Assembly (NCBI GenBank): GCA_022841465.1
Contig: JALHRL010000004.1
Location: forward strand, 50,598-114,597
Source: Bacteroidia bacterium
GTDB lineage: Bacteria; Bacteroidota; Bacteroidia; B-17B0; Aurantibacillaceae
Direction of reading: 5' to 3'
Length of the DNA stretch: 64,000 nt
Shown here: positions 54,401 to 62,799 of the stretch, piece by piece
Position numbering within the stretch: the first letter of the stretch is position 1
How the letters are laid out: the number at the start of each line of letters is the position of its first letter
Made by a program: the position numbers and the translations under genes
Notes under the pieces: generated by a model
The model's input: only the letters and a program-made list of their open reading frames with translations
The model's database searches: none
What the model was told of the DNA's origin: nothing

Positions 54401-54552
54401 CATTGGCATTAGGTGCGGGCGCAAAAAGCAGAATGGGTATGGGAATTGTAATTATTGGTGGCTTACTCCTTTCTATGATTTTAACGCTTTATGTTATTCC
54501 TTCCATTTACTCATACTTTGTAAAAGATAAAAAGAATGAAACCATTAATTAA
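51481..54552 (+). CDS. RND multidrug efflux pump (HAE1/AcrB family)
   Basis: 1023 residues, normal for the family. Starts MDLAEISVKRPVLSTVFSIIIVLFGAIGYNFLGVREFPSIDPPVI, an HAE1 pattern. Proton-relay aspartates D401-D402 lie in VVDDGIVVTENIYKK (TM4); GNLP-type and GLVTKNGILIIEFAN (TM10-11) are present, as are two large periplasmic loops. Such trimers export drugs, bile-salt-like compounds or other toxic molecules using the proton gradient. It is one of three structural genes with the adaptor and the outer-membrane channel; MarR sits upstream. Confidence 0.97.
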   Translation: MDLAEISVKRPVLSTVFSIIIVLFGAIGYNFLGVREFPSIDPPVITVRTNYTGANAEIIQSQITEPLEKAINGIEGIRTIFSSSNQGSSIITVEFNLSSNLEAAANDVRDKVSQAVRQLPQDIDGPPIVTKSDANSDAIISMTIESDTRSHLEVSDYAENVIAQNLQTIPGVSGVQIWGQKRYAMRIRIEPKKLSAFNLTALDIKQALDKENIELPTGKIAGNKTELTIKTSGRLTTVSDFENMVIKQNEKDVVRLIDVALVELGPENEETILKQTGVPMIGLAMVPQPGANYIDIADEFYKRYDQLKKELPKDYKVNIALDNTKFIKKSILEVKETLLIAIVLVILIIYLFFRDWLIAFRPLIDIPVSLIGAFFIMYLMGYSINVLTLLAIVLATGLVVDDGIVVTENIYKKVEKGMLPEQAAILGTREIYFAVISTSLTLAAVFMPVIFLEGFVGRLFREFGVVIAGAVLISAFVSLTLTPMLNAKLVRKDPNKKSKFYTLTEPFFQKLDVGFRDSITNFLKKRWLAFIIIITSGASIFFFGSQLQSELSPLEDRDWLRLTYTGPEGSSYESTDAVLDRFAKFVDDSISEKRVCLTVTAPGFAGSGAMNTGFVRLALSESKNRNRSQQEIANFINKNIQRFPEGKFFVIQEQTISSGGGPRGGLPVQFVIQNNNFEKLKKVLPQFLEEVGKSSIFQGFDANLKFNKPEVIVEINREKAKTLGISIADIAQTLQLCLSGQRFGYFLKDDKQYQIIGQVNRENRDEPFDLKSLYVRNNKGEMIQLDNITNTYEASSPPQLYHYNRYQSATVSAGLANGKTIADGINEMNRIAKKLLDETFTSSLTGSSRDYAESSSNILFAFALALILVYLLLAAQFESFSEPIIIMLTVPTALAGAVFSLWYFNQTINIFSQIGMIMLIGLVTKNGILIIEFANQLRKKGMNVNEALIEASTARLRPILMTSLATILGALPIALALGAGAKSRMGMGIVIIGGLLLSMILTLYVIPSIYSYFVKDKKNETIN

Positions 54553-55840
54553 TTATACTATTTTACTTTTTACACATGTAGGTTTTTTTCAGGCCCAAGA
54601 AATGTTAAGCATTGATGATGCCATTAAACAAGGTTTAGAAAAAAATCTTTCAGTATTAGTAGCGAAAAACGAAGTGGAAATTTCAAAATCAAGAAACAAT
54701 TTAGGCAATGCCGGAATGACCCCGCAAATTAGTCTGAATGGCAATTACAATCTTGCTAATGTTAATTCTTACCAAGAGTTTGGAAACGGAACAATACAAG
54801 ACAGAAAAGGCGCACAGAATAACAATACAGGAGCGTCGGTAAATGCAAACTGGATTGTGTTTGATGGAATGAAAATGTTTGCAATTAAAAAACGATTAAA
54901 TCAAACAGAACAACTTACTTCTATACAATTAAAACAACAAATTGAAACCTTGGTGCATTCTATTATTTTAGGATATTATGATATTGTTCGCATTAATCAA
55001 TTAATAAAAGCTGCTAAACAAAATATAGATTTATATGAGGAAAGATTAAAAATCACCAAAATAAAATTAGAAATTGGCAGTGATTCAAAAATAGATTTTA
55101 TGCTTACCCAAAATGATTTAAACAGAACCAAAGCAGATTTATATAAATTAGAACAACAGCTTACCAATTCAAAAATAAATTTAAATGTTTTAATTAATCA
55201 AAAAACAGAATTTGATTATACGGTTGCCGATACTATCACTTTAAATTTTAACCCAACCCTTGAAGAATTAAAAAAAACAAGTGTACAAAACAATTCAAGT
55301 ATTTTAATTGCCAAACAAAACGAAATGATAGCCAACCAAATTCTGGCAGAAAACAAATCCTCTATTTTACCACTAATTCAATTAAATGGCGCGTATAATT
55401 TTGTGTTAAGCCAAAGCCAAGCAGGTTTTGTATTATTAAACAGGCAATTGGGTTTTAATGCCGGAATTAGTGCCAGCTGGCTTTTATACAGCGGAAACAA
55501 AAACAATAAACTAATTAAAGAGAAACAAATTTCAGTATTAAATTACCGTCATTTAATTGACTTAAACATTCAACAAACAGACGCACTTAGCTACATTCAT
55601 TTTAAAAACTTAGAACTAAATAAAAAAATAATACAACTTGAAAAAGAAAATTTAGAAACAGCAATTGAGTTAGTTAAAGTTTCAACAGAACGTTACAAAA
55701 TTGGTAAAGCCGGTTTGTTAGAATTAAAAGAAACTCAAAAAATACTGGAAGACTCGCAAGTGCGTTACATAAACGCACTTTACGAATCTAAAAAAACGGA
55801 AACTGATTTACTGAAAGTAAATGGCAACTTGGTAAATTAA
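54536..55840 (+). CDS. Outer-membrane efflux channel, TolC family
   Basis: 434 residues. The ATG lies inside the end of the pump gene (17-base overlap). Signal peptide MKPLINYTILLFTHVGFFQAQ. Two OEP repeats: LSIDDAIKQGLEKNLSVLVAKNEVEISKSRNNLGNAGMTPQISLNGNY, and LNEKI-like second half (STERYKIGKAGLLELKETQKILEDSQVRYINALYESKK). It forms the trimeric channel in the outer membrane that completes the tripartite pump. The stop is 3 bp from the convergent adhesin gene. Confidence 0.93.
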   Translation: MKPLINYTILLFTHVGFFQAQEMLSIDDAIKQGLEKNLSVLVAKNEVEISKSRNNLGNAGMTPQISLNGNYNLANVNSYQEFGNGTIQDRKGAQNNNTGASVNANWIVFDGMKMFAIKKRLNQTEQLTSIQLKQQIETLVHSIILGYYDIVRINQLIKAAKQNIDLYEERLKITKIKLEIGSDSKIDFMLTQNDLNRTKADLYKLEQQLTNSKINLNVLINQKTEFDYTVADTITLNFNPTLEELKKTSVQNNSSILIAKQNEMIANQILAENKSSILPLIQLNGAYNFVLSQSQAGFVLLNRQLGFNAGISASWLLYSGNKNNKLIKEKQISVLNYRHLIDLNIQQTDALSYIHFKNLELNKKIIQLEKENLETAIELVKVSTERYKIGKAGLLELKETQKILEDSQVRYINALYESKKTETDLLKVNGNLVN

Positions 55841-55843
55841 AAA

Positions 55844-58800
55844 CTACTTTAATAAGGTAACATGCCCTGTTTTATGGTGAATTTTACCATCCATGTCTTT
55901 GTACTTTATCTTATACACATAAACACCTTCCTGAATAAACTCATCACCCTTGTTGTTCATTGTGCCATCCCAAGGAACATTAATATCTGTTGTTTTAAAC
56001 ACACTGTGTCCCCAACGATCAAAAATTTCCATTTCAAAAACTTTAGGGTCTAATCCGTAAGGAGAAAACACAGGGAAAAAATAATCATTTACCTCATCGT
56101 AGTTTGGCGAAAATGAATTTGGAACGTAAATTCCGTAATCGTTTTTAACGGTTATTGTTTTAGTAAACTCATCTTTACATCCATAAAAATTAGTAGCCGT
56201 TAACTTAATTCTATATTCACCCGGCTCATAAAACACAACCTTTGGGTGTATATCTTTTAAAGAATACATATTGCCTATTTCCCAATGGTATTGGTTATAC
56301 AACAATTGGCTGGTTTGATTTGTAAAATAGATTGTAGGATTTACTAATGTAATCACATCACCCGGATCTAGCATAAAGTTAGCGTAAGGCTTATCAAAAA
56401 CGGTTATTGTGCTAGGTAATGTGGCATAGGCTTTACAACCTATTTCATCTGTATAAGTAAAATGCACATCATAATTACCCGGCTCAGTATAAATGTGTGG
56501 AGTGCTGTATCCAGTACCATACGTTCCGTCACCAAAAGTCCAAACACCTGTTCCTGAATTTACTTCAGGGCAATTAAAATTTACTTGTAATGGAGCGCAA
56601 CCTTGGTAAATTCCGGCTTGCAAAGTAATATTAGGAACATCGTTTATTTTTATGCGAACGCTGGCCGTATCCGGACATAAGCTTTCAGTAGGAATTGAAT
56701 GCGTTAAGTGCGTAATAATATTATTATCACCAACATTTGCTAATGAAGGAGTAAACACACCATTAATTACACCCGGCCCTGTAAAAGTACCTCCCAAATA
56801 CTGTGCAAAACTGAATAAATTAACAGGAGGATCGTTTTTACAATAAGGCCCCGGATATTTTACCAAGTTGGCTTGTACAAATCTTTCTACATTAATAGTA
56901 ATAGTTGCCACTGCGTAGCATGGTCCGTTGGCAATAGTGTAATTAATAACATTTGGTCCTATGGAAGCAAATGAAGGATTAAACAATCCGCTATAATCTA
57001 CTGCTGGTGAATTGTAACTAAAAAATAAACCGCCTAAAGGAGACGCATTTAATTTTACCGGAGGAAATGTATTACAAAAAGGCCCAACCTGCGCTACTAC
57101 AGGAGGTGCTAATGAAAATACATTAACTGCCAACGTTGCTGTAGCAGGGCACAAACTTGCAGTTGGCATTGAATTAGTGTTGTATGTTAATATGTGATTT
57201 CCTACTCCTGCAATTGAAGGATTAAACTGCGCATTACTAACTCCCGGCCCTGCCCAAATTCCTGATTGAGTGGTAGCAAACCCTGCCAATGGCATTATTG
57301 GATCAGTAGAACATTTGTCTCCTGCAGTGGTAGTAATTACAGCCGGAACATATTGTTCAACATTTATTACAATGGATTGAGTAACATTACAAGTTGCAGT
57401 TCCTACTATGTATTCAATAACATTTGCACCTATAGTTGCAGTTGGCGGTGTAAATACTCCGTTAACGGATAAATATTGCGATGGAACCCAGTTACCTGTA
57501 TTTGGATTAGCAATAATTTGTACCGATGCCACATTAGTACAATATGCTGCATCCGCTACAAGTGTTGATGTTTGAGGGTTTAAAACATTTACAACCAAAG
57601 TTTGTGAATCGGGACACAATGTGGCATTTGGTGATGATGTTGTATTATAAGTTAATGTATATGCACCGGTTTGTAAACCACTCGGTGAAAACACATTGTT
57701 TGTAACGCCGTTACCACTCCAAGTACCATTTACAGTACTTTGAACTAAACCTAATAAATTTGTTGCCGGGAAACTTTGACATTGAGTCCCTAATGAACCT
57801 GTAATGGACGCTGAATTAAATTGCGTTACATCAATAGCCATTGTATTTGTAACAACGCAATTATTTACATTCAAGGAATACATTACTGTATTTATACCTA
57901 TTGCTGCTATTGCAGGATTAAATAAACCCGACATAGTTACTGCTGAACTTCCACTCCACGATCCCCCGGGCGGTGTTGCCTGTAAATTAAATGCAGGTGC
58001 ATTGGTACAAATTGGATTGACGGCTGTTAATGTTGGTGTTAAAGGATTAACAATAGTAACCGCCATTGTTTGCTGAACCGGACAATAGGCAGCAGTGGGT
58101 GTTACAATTACACTATAAATATTTGTAGCTACCAAACCTGTAATTGGTGGTGGACTAATAGCTGTATTTTGTGCGTTAGGTGTTGCAATTCCGGGGCCGG
58201 GTGACCAGGTAAACGCGTGTGCAGCCGCATTCGTCATACTTGCTGATGCATTAACTATTCCATTTTGACAAATAGTAGATGACGCAGGCGTAACGGTGTA
58301 ACTTGGATAATTATTTACCTGAACCATTACAGTATTTGTTCCAATACAACCGTTTATATCTCCGGTTAATGTATAAGTAGTTGTTACAGTTGGGGTAGTA
58401 TTAATGTTTGCAGTATTAATATTTCCTGGTTGCCAAGTATATGTATTTGCACCACCACCCAATATTGCTACACTAGCACCAGCACAAATATTAGTTGCAG
58501 AAGCAGCAGTGGTAATAGTTGGAGTAGGACAACAATTGTAATACATAAAAATACGACCAATACTAAAATTTACTTCCGACCAAAAAGGGAAAGTTGGATT
58601 AGCAATACCCGCAATACAATTTTGAGTTCCGCTTCTGCTTAATGTTGTAGGAAACCCATTTATGTTAGTTGCAAAGTTTGCACCATCATAAGTATTTACA
58701 CAATTTGCGGCTCTTGAACCATAAATACCAATAACATCTCCTGCATTTACATTTACGTTACAAGCAATAGTAGTATTTGCGGCAACATTTGGAGCAGAAA

Positions 58801-59071
58801 ATAAAGTAACATAAGCCATTGTAGTTCCCGGAAATGCAGGAGGTGCTCCTGCGGTAAAACGAACAACCCAAATATGCTGTAATGAACCTACACTTGCATC
58901 TTGAGGGATATATAATGCACACATATTAAAAGCTGTTGGTGCAGTAAAATGATACCCCCTAGTCATGCCGGTAAATGCGGAGGTATGCGGGCCAATAGGC
59001 ATTTGCGTTTGCGCATGAATTAAAGTGAAACTAGTAAAAAGTAGAAAAAATAATATTTTTAATTTATTCAT
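55844..59071 (-). CDS. Very large exported protein with PKD-like domains and T9SS type-B sorting domain
   Basis: 1075 residues. Signal peptide MNKLKILFFLLFTSFTLIHAQ, then a ~150-residue N-terminal domain, then many Cys-containing Ig-like repeats marked by patterns such as VTTTYTLTGDINGCIGTNTVMV and pairs of GLFNPAIAAIGINTVMYSL. PKD domains follow (VWTFGDGTYGTGYSTPHIYTEPGNYDVHFTYTDEIGCK). The end, PNSFSPNYDEVNDYFFPVF through IFDRWGHSVFKTTD to GVYVYKIKYKDMDGK, is the T9SS type-B (gliding/CHU_C) domain. It is probably a surface-exposed adhesion protein. It forms a pair with the small gene 14 bp upstream. Confidence 0.9.
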   Translation of the reverse strand: MNKLKILFFLLFTSFTLIHAQTQMPIGPHTSAFTGMTRGYHFTAPTAFNMCALYIPQDASVGSLQHIWVVRFTAGAPPAFPGTTMAYVTLFSAPNVAANTTIACNVNVNAGDVIGIYGSRAANCVNTYDGANFATNINGFPTTLSRSGTQNCIAGIANPTFPFWSEVNFSIGRIFMYYNCCPTPTITTAASATNICAGASVAILGGGANTYTWQPGNINTANINTTPTVTTTYTLTGDINGCIGTNTVMVQVNNYPSYTVTPASSTICQNGIVNASASMTNAAAHAFTWSPGPGIATPNAQNTAISPPPITGLVATNIYSVIVTPTAAYCPVQQTMAVTIVNPLTPTLTAVNPICTNAPAFNLQATPPGGSWSGSSAVTMSGLFNPAIAAIGINTVMYSLNVNNCVVTNTMAIDVTQFNSASITGSLGTQCQSFPATNLLGLVQSTVNGTWSGNGVTNNVFSPSGLQTGAYTLTYNTTSSPNATLCPDSQTLVVNVLNPQTSTLVADAAYCTNVASVQIIANPNTGNWVPSQYLSVNGVFTPPTATIGANVIEYIVGTATCNVTQSIVINVEQYVPAVITTTAGDKCSTDPIMPLAGFATTQSGIWAGPGVSNAQFNPSIAGVGNHILTYNTNSMPTASLCPATATLAVNVFSLAPPVVAQVGPFCNTFPPVKLNASPLGGLFFSYNSPAVDYSGLFNPSFASIGPNVINYTIANGPCYAVATITINVERFVQANLVKYPGPYCKNDPPVNLFSFAQYLGGTFTGPGVINGVFTPSLANVGDNNIITHLTHSIPTESLCPDTASVRIKINDVPNITLQAGIYQGCAPLQVNFNCPEVNSGTGVWTFGDGTYGTGYSTPHIYTEPGNYDVHFTYTDEIGCKAYATLPSTITVFDKPYANFMLDPGDVITLVNPTIYFTNQTSQLLYNQYHWEIGNMYSLKDIHPKVVFYEPGEYRIKLTATNFYGCKDEFTKTITVKNDYGIYVPNSFSPNYDEVNDYFFPVFSPYGLDPKVFEMEIFDRWGHSVFKTTDINVPWDGTMNNKGDEFIQEGVYVYKIKYKDMDGKIHHKTGHVTLLK

Positions 59072-59085
59072 AATTGCTTAAGTCC

Positions 59086-59439
59086 TTATTTTATAAATGG
59101 TATTACAATGTCTTTACGAGATTTTAATGCTTCTATGATTATGGTAGGATTTTTTTCCATCCATACTTTTAATGATTCATGATAAGCGGAATCTGCAATT
59201 TTATTATTGCCAATTTTTGGAAAAGACTTTTGTTTTATAATTGGCTTTGCAATAACGTTTGTTTCGTTTGGTTGAATTTGGTGTTCAATAATTATTTTTT
59301 TTGCGGCGTCAAAATCATACGTATAACCTGTAACAGCATCAGATGGTGCAACACTTGAACTGGAATTTGTTTGAGCCTGTGCCTTATTAAAGGTGATAAA
59401 TAAAAAAATAATGAATGCTAAAATCTTATAACTTCTCAT
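59086..59439 (-). CDS. Small exported protein, unknown
   Basis: 117 residues. Signal peptide MRSYKILAFIIFLFITFNKAQAQ; the rest is a short soluble region with no motif known to me (DFDAAKKIIIEHQIQPNETNVIAKP). It lies 14 bp upstream of the type-B T9SS gene on the same strand, so both are likely on one transcript; it might be a partner or chaperone, but that is only a guess. Confidence 0.65.
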   Translation of the reverse strand: MRSYKILAFIIFLFITFNKAQAQTNSSSSVAPSDAVTGYTYDFDAAKKIIIEHQIQPNETNVIAKPIIKQKSFPKIGNNKIADSAYHESLKVWMEKNPTIIIEALKSRKDIVIPFIK

Positions 59440-59674
59440 AGTAATGCTTAGTTTAGGCGAAGTTACAAAAAATGCCTTTTAACTTCTAAAATTGTACTAA
59501 TTGATAATCAACACTTACATAGTAAAAACGTGTTTTTACTCAATTGCTTTTTAACAGAATTTTACGAAATAATAAAAATTAGTTTCTAATTATAGCCTAA
59601 CTAGTATGTTATGCTTATAAATTAAAGTAAAAAAATAAAGTGAAGAAATTTATCTAAAAATATTTTAGAAGTTT

Positions 59675-59914
59675 TTAACCAGGTTCCTCCTGAATTCTAC
59701 ATCTGTAAACTCCCGGATCTCCATCTAACTCTGCCTTTCCGAAAGCTTCACAATTAGACTCTGCCGAAGACTTCACCGTTTTTTCAAATTTTGTTTTTTC
59801 AAGTCGTTTTATTCCACCTGTAGGAGTTATTTCACATGCACAATCCCAATCCAATTTCTTTTTACAAGAGCTTACAAACAAAACAGCAAGCGCTAATACA
59901 ATAATTTTTTTCAT
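59675..59914 (-). CDS. Small lipoprotein, unknown
   Basis: 79 residues from MKKIIVLALAVLFVSSC; longer in-frame starts exist upstream but overlap lpd. The lipobox VSSC gives a mature protein of about 62 residues with WDCACEITPTGG and three more cysteines (NCEAF, VYRCR). The Cys pattern suggests disulphides. No family recognised. It follows lpd by 19 bases and may be co-transcribed with it. Confidence 0.62.
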   Translation of the reverse strand: MKKIIVLALAVLFVSSCKKKLDWDCACEITPTGGIKRLEKTKFEKTVKSSAESNCEAFGKAELDGDPGVYRCRIQEEPG

Positions 59915-59933
59915 GCTTCCTTGGCAATTATTT

Positions 59934-61322
59934 TTACAAATGAATAACTTCTCCATAAGCTGCTGCTGCTGCTTCCATAATGGCCTCACTCATGGTTGGA
60001 TGAGGATGCACTGTTTTTATTAATTCATGTCCTGTTGTTTCCAGCTTTCTTATTGCAACAATTTCTGCAATCATCTCAGTAACATTTGCACCTATCATAT
60101 GCGCACCTAAAAGCTCTCCGTATTTTGAGTCAAAAATTAATTTTACAAAACCATCACTTGCTCCGGCTGCCTTAGCTTTACCGGAAGCTGTAAACGGAAA
60201 CTTACCAACTTTTATTTGGTATCCGGCCTCTTTAGCTTTCTTTTCTGTAAATCCAACACTCGCAATTTCTGGCTGACAATAAGTACAACCCGGAATGTTA
60301 TTATAATCCAATGGCTCAGCATGTAATCCTTTTATTTTTTCAATACAAGTAATTCCTTCTGCACTTGCAACATGCGCTAAGGCTTGTCCGCCTACACAAT
60401 CACCAATGGCGTAATAACCCGGTATATTGGTTGCGTAGTATTTATCCGTTAAAATTTTTCCTTTGTCTGTTTTAATTCCAACTTCTTCTAAACCAATTCC
60501 GGCAATGTTTGCTTCAATACCAACTGCCGATAAAACAATTTCAGCATCTAAAGTTACATTGCCTGTTTTTGTTTTTACATTTACTTTACATCCGTCTCCT
60601 TTGGTATCAACACTTTCAACAGATGCTTCTGTCATAACTTCAATTCCAACCTTTTTGAAAGATTTTTCTAGCTGTTTGCTCACTTCCTCATCTTCAACCG
60701 GAACAATGTTGGGCATAAATTCTACCACTGTAACTTTAGTACCCATGGTTGCATAAAAATAAGCAAACTCAACACCAATTGCGCCACTTCCAACAACTAC
60801 CATGCTTTTTGGTTGTTTTGCAAGCGACATAGCTTCTCTATAACCTATAATTTTTTTACCGTCTTGTGGCAAGTTTGGCAACATACGCGAACGAGCGCCT
60901 GTAGCAATAATAATATGGTTTGCACTGTATTCAGTAGTTTTACCATCAGCCCCGGTAACACTCACTTTTTTTCCTGCCTTTATTTTGGCAGTACCCATTA
61001 TTACCTCAATTTTATTTTTCTTCATTAAAAACTGAACGCCTTTACTCATCCCTTCTGCCACATCTCTGCTACGTTTTACAACAGCACCAAAATCAGCTTT
61101 TACATTATCGGCTGTAATTCCGTAATCTTTAGAATGATTTAAATATTCAAATACCTGAGCACTTTTTAATAAGGCCTTGGTTGGAATACATCCCCAATTT
61201 AAACAAACACCACCTAAATTTTCCTTTTCAATAACAGCGGTTTTAAATCCTAATTGCGAAGCGCGAATTGCAGTAACATATCCACCCGGGCCGCTTCCAA
61301 TAACTATAACATCAAATTGCAT
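59934..61322 (-). CDS. lpd: Dihydrolipoyl dehydrogenase (E3)
   Basis: 462 residues, normal length. FAD-binding VIGSGPGGYVTAI at the start, redox disulphide GGVCLNWGCIPTK (Cys40, Cys45), NAD-binding VVVGSGAIGVEFAY, a second ATG-type FAD segment (YAIGDCVGGQALAHVASAEG) and the C-terminal catalytic HPHPTMSE (His441, Glu446). It reoxidises lipoamide in the pyruvate, 2-oxoglutarate and branched-chain dehydrogenase complexes and in glycine cleavage. No other dehydrogenase gene is near, so it probably serves several complexes. Confidence 0.97.
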   Translation of the reverse strand: MQFDVIVIGSGPGGYVTAIRASQLGFKTAVIEKENLGGVCLNWGCIPTKALLKSAQVFEYLNHSKDYGITADNVKADFGAVVKRSRDVAEGMSKGVQFLMKKNKIEVIMGTAKIKAGKKVSVTGADGKTTEYSANHIIIATGARSRMLPNLPQDGKKIIGYREAMSLAKQPKSMVVVGSGAIGVEFAYFYATMGTKVTVVEFMPNIVPVEDEEVSKQLEKSFKKVGIEVMTEASVESVDTKGDGCKVNVKTKTGNVTLDAEIVLSAVGIEANIAGIGLEEVGIKTDKGKILTDKYYATNIPGYYAIGDCVGGQALAHVASAEGITCIEKIKGLHAEPLDYNNIPGCTYCQPEIASVGFTEKKAKEAGYQIKVGKFPFTASGKAKAAGASDGFVKLIFDSKYGELLGAHMIGANVTEMIAEIVAIRKLETTGHELIKTVHPHPTMSEAIMEAAAAAYGEVIHL

Positions 61323-61434
61323 ATAATATACCTTAAGAGGTGCTAATTTAATATTTTATTTGCTAATTCATGCAATTATTAAAAATTTACTCATTTGGTT
61401 AATAATTTAGTATTTCAAGGCTTTGGTTTAATCC

Positions 61435-61442
61435 TATATTTG
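61435..61442 (+). promoter_or_regulatory. -7 box of purA
   Basis: TATATTTG, perfect match, 19 bases before the ATG at 61462. Confidence 0.6.
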
Positions 61443-61461
61443 CCCTTTGCATTTTTAAATT

Positions 61462-62733
61462 ATGAATAAAACAGATGTACTTTTAGGACTCCAATGGGGC
61501 GACGAAGGAAAAGGGAAAATAGTTGATGTTTTAACCCCCGATTATGATATAATTGCCCGCTTTCAGGGTGGCCCAAATGCCGGCCATACACTTGAATTTA
61601 ACGGCATTAAACACGTATTGCATACCATTCCAAGCGGAATTTTTCATCCAACTGCTATAAATGTGGTTGGAAATGGAGTTGTAATTGACCCCGTAATTTT
61701 TAAAAAAGAATTAGATGCTTTAACCAATTTAAAAGTTGATTATAAAAGCAAATTAGTGATTAGTAAACGTGCGCATTTAATTTTACCAACACACCGTTTA
61801 TTAGATGCAGCCAGCGAAGCCGCTAAAGGAAAAAATAAAATTGGCTCTACTTTAAAAGGAATAGGACCAACGTATATGGATAAAACCGGACGTAACGGTT
61901 TGCGTGTTGGTGATATTGAAACCAAAGAATTTAAAGCGAAATACGATGCCCTTGTTGAAAAACACAAACAATTATTAAGCTACCATAATTACGAATATAA
62001 TTTGCAAGAACTTGAGCCGGCTTGGTTTGAAGCAATTGAAACTCTTAAACAATTACAATTTATTGATACCGAACATTACTTAAATGAAGCACTAAGTAAA
62101 AACAAACGTGTTTTAGCCGAAGGCGCACAGGGCTCTTTATTAGATATAGATTTTGGCTCATACCCTTTTGTAACTTCATCTAATACCATTTGTGCCGGTG
62201 CTTGCAACGGATTAGGAATTGCACCTAACAGAATTGGAAATGTAATTGGAATTTTTAAAGCTTATTGTACTCGTGTAGGCAGTGGTCCTTTTCCTACCGA
62301 GCTTGATAATGAAGTTGGAGAATCAATCCGCCAGGCAGGCCGCGAATTTGGCAGCACCACCGGAAGAGCAAGAAGAACAGGTTGGTTAGATATTCCTGCC
62401 TTAAAATATGCAATTATGATTAACGGTGTTACTGAATTAATGATGATGAAGGCCGATGTGTTAAGCGATTTTAAAGAATTGCAAATTTGTACGCACTACA
62501 TGCACAACGGTAAAACCATAGATTATTTACCCTACAATATAGACCCCGCCTATTTACAACCCATTTATACCAGCATTAAAGGTTGGAATTGCGATTTAAC
62601 GGGTATAACAGAGAAATCTAAATTACCTGTTGAATTAATGGATTACATTAAATTTATTGAAAAAGAAACCGCTACACCTGTTAGTATTGTTTCTGTTGGG
62701 CCCGATAGAACCCAAACAATAAAAATGAGTTAA
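61462..62733 (+). CDS. purA: Adenylosuccinate synthetase
   Basis: 423 residues, normal length. N-terminal GLQWGDEGKGKIVD with the P-loop-like motif and the catalytic Asp, then FQGGPNAGHT, GIGPTYMDKTGRNGLRVGD, VLAEGAQGSLLDIDFGSYPFVTSSNT, GSTTGRARRTGWLD, and the C-terminal SVGPDRTQTI. It joins IMP and aspartate with GTP, the first committed step to AMP. A weak hairpin after the stop may end transcription. Confidence 0.98.
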   Translation: MNKTDVLLGLQWGDEGKGKIVDVLTPDYDIIARFQGGPNAGHTLEFNGIKHVLHTIPSGIFHPTAINVVGNGVVIDPVIFKKELDALTNLKVDYKSKLVISKRAHLILPTHRLLDAASEAAKGKNKIGSTLKGIGPTYMDKTGRNGLRVGDIETKEFKAKYDALVEKHKQLLSYHNYEYNLQELEPAWFEAIETLKQLQFIDTEHYLNEALSKNKRVLAEGAQGSLLDIDFGSYPFVTSSNTICAGACNGLGIAPNRIGNVIGIFKAYCTRVGSGPFPTELDNEVGESIRQAGREFGSTTGRARRTGWLDIPALKYAIMINGVTELMMMKADVLSDFKELQICTHYMHNGKTIDYLPYNIDPAYLQPIYTSIKGWNCDLTGITEKSKLPVELMDYIKFIEKETATPVSIVSVGPDRTQTIKMS

Positions 62734-62753
62734 TGAAAGTACAATTCATTTTT
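62732..62753 (+). terminator. Weak terminator-like hairpin after purA
   Basis: AATGAA (62732-62737) pairs with TTCATT (62745-62750) and a few Ts follow. The stem is short and AT-only, so this is a low-confidence call. Confidence 0.3.
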
Positions 62754-62788
62754 ACTTTAATTTATTATTGAATAAACATTTCATTTCC

Positions 62789-62796
62789 TACATTTG
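62789..62796 (+). promoter_or_regulatory. -7 box of the PrsW-like gene
   Basis: TACATTTG, perfect match, ending 3 bases before the proposed GTG start at 62800; implies a leaderless mRNA if the start is right. Confidence 0.5.
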
Positions 62797-62799
62797 AAT

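Noticed and set aside
59675..59989. Longer start for the small lipoprotein gene near 59989 (GTG)
   Set aside because: It would place a Gln-rich tail in front of the lipoprotein signal and overlap lpd; the ATG at 59914 gives an ideal lipobox.
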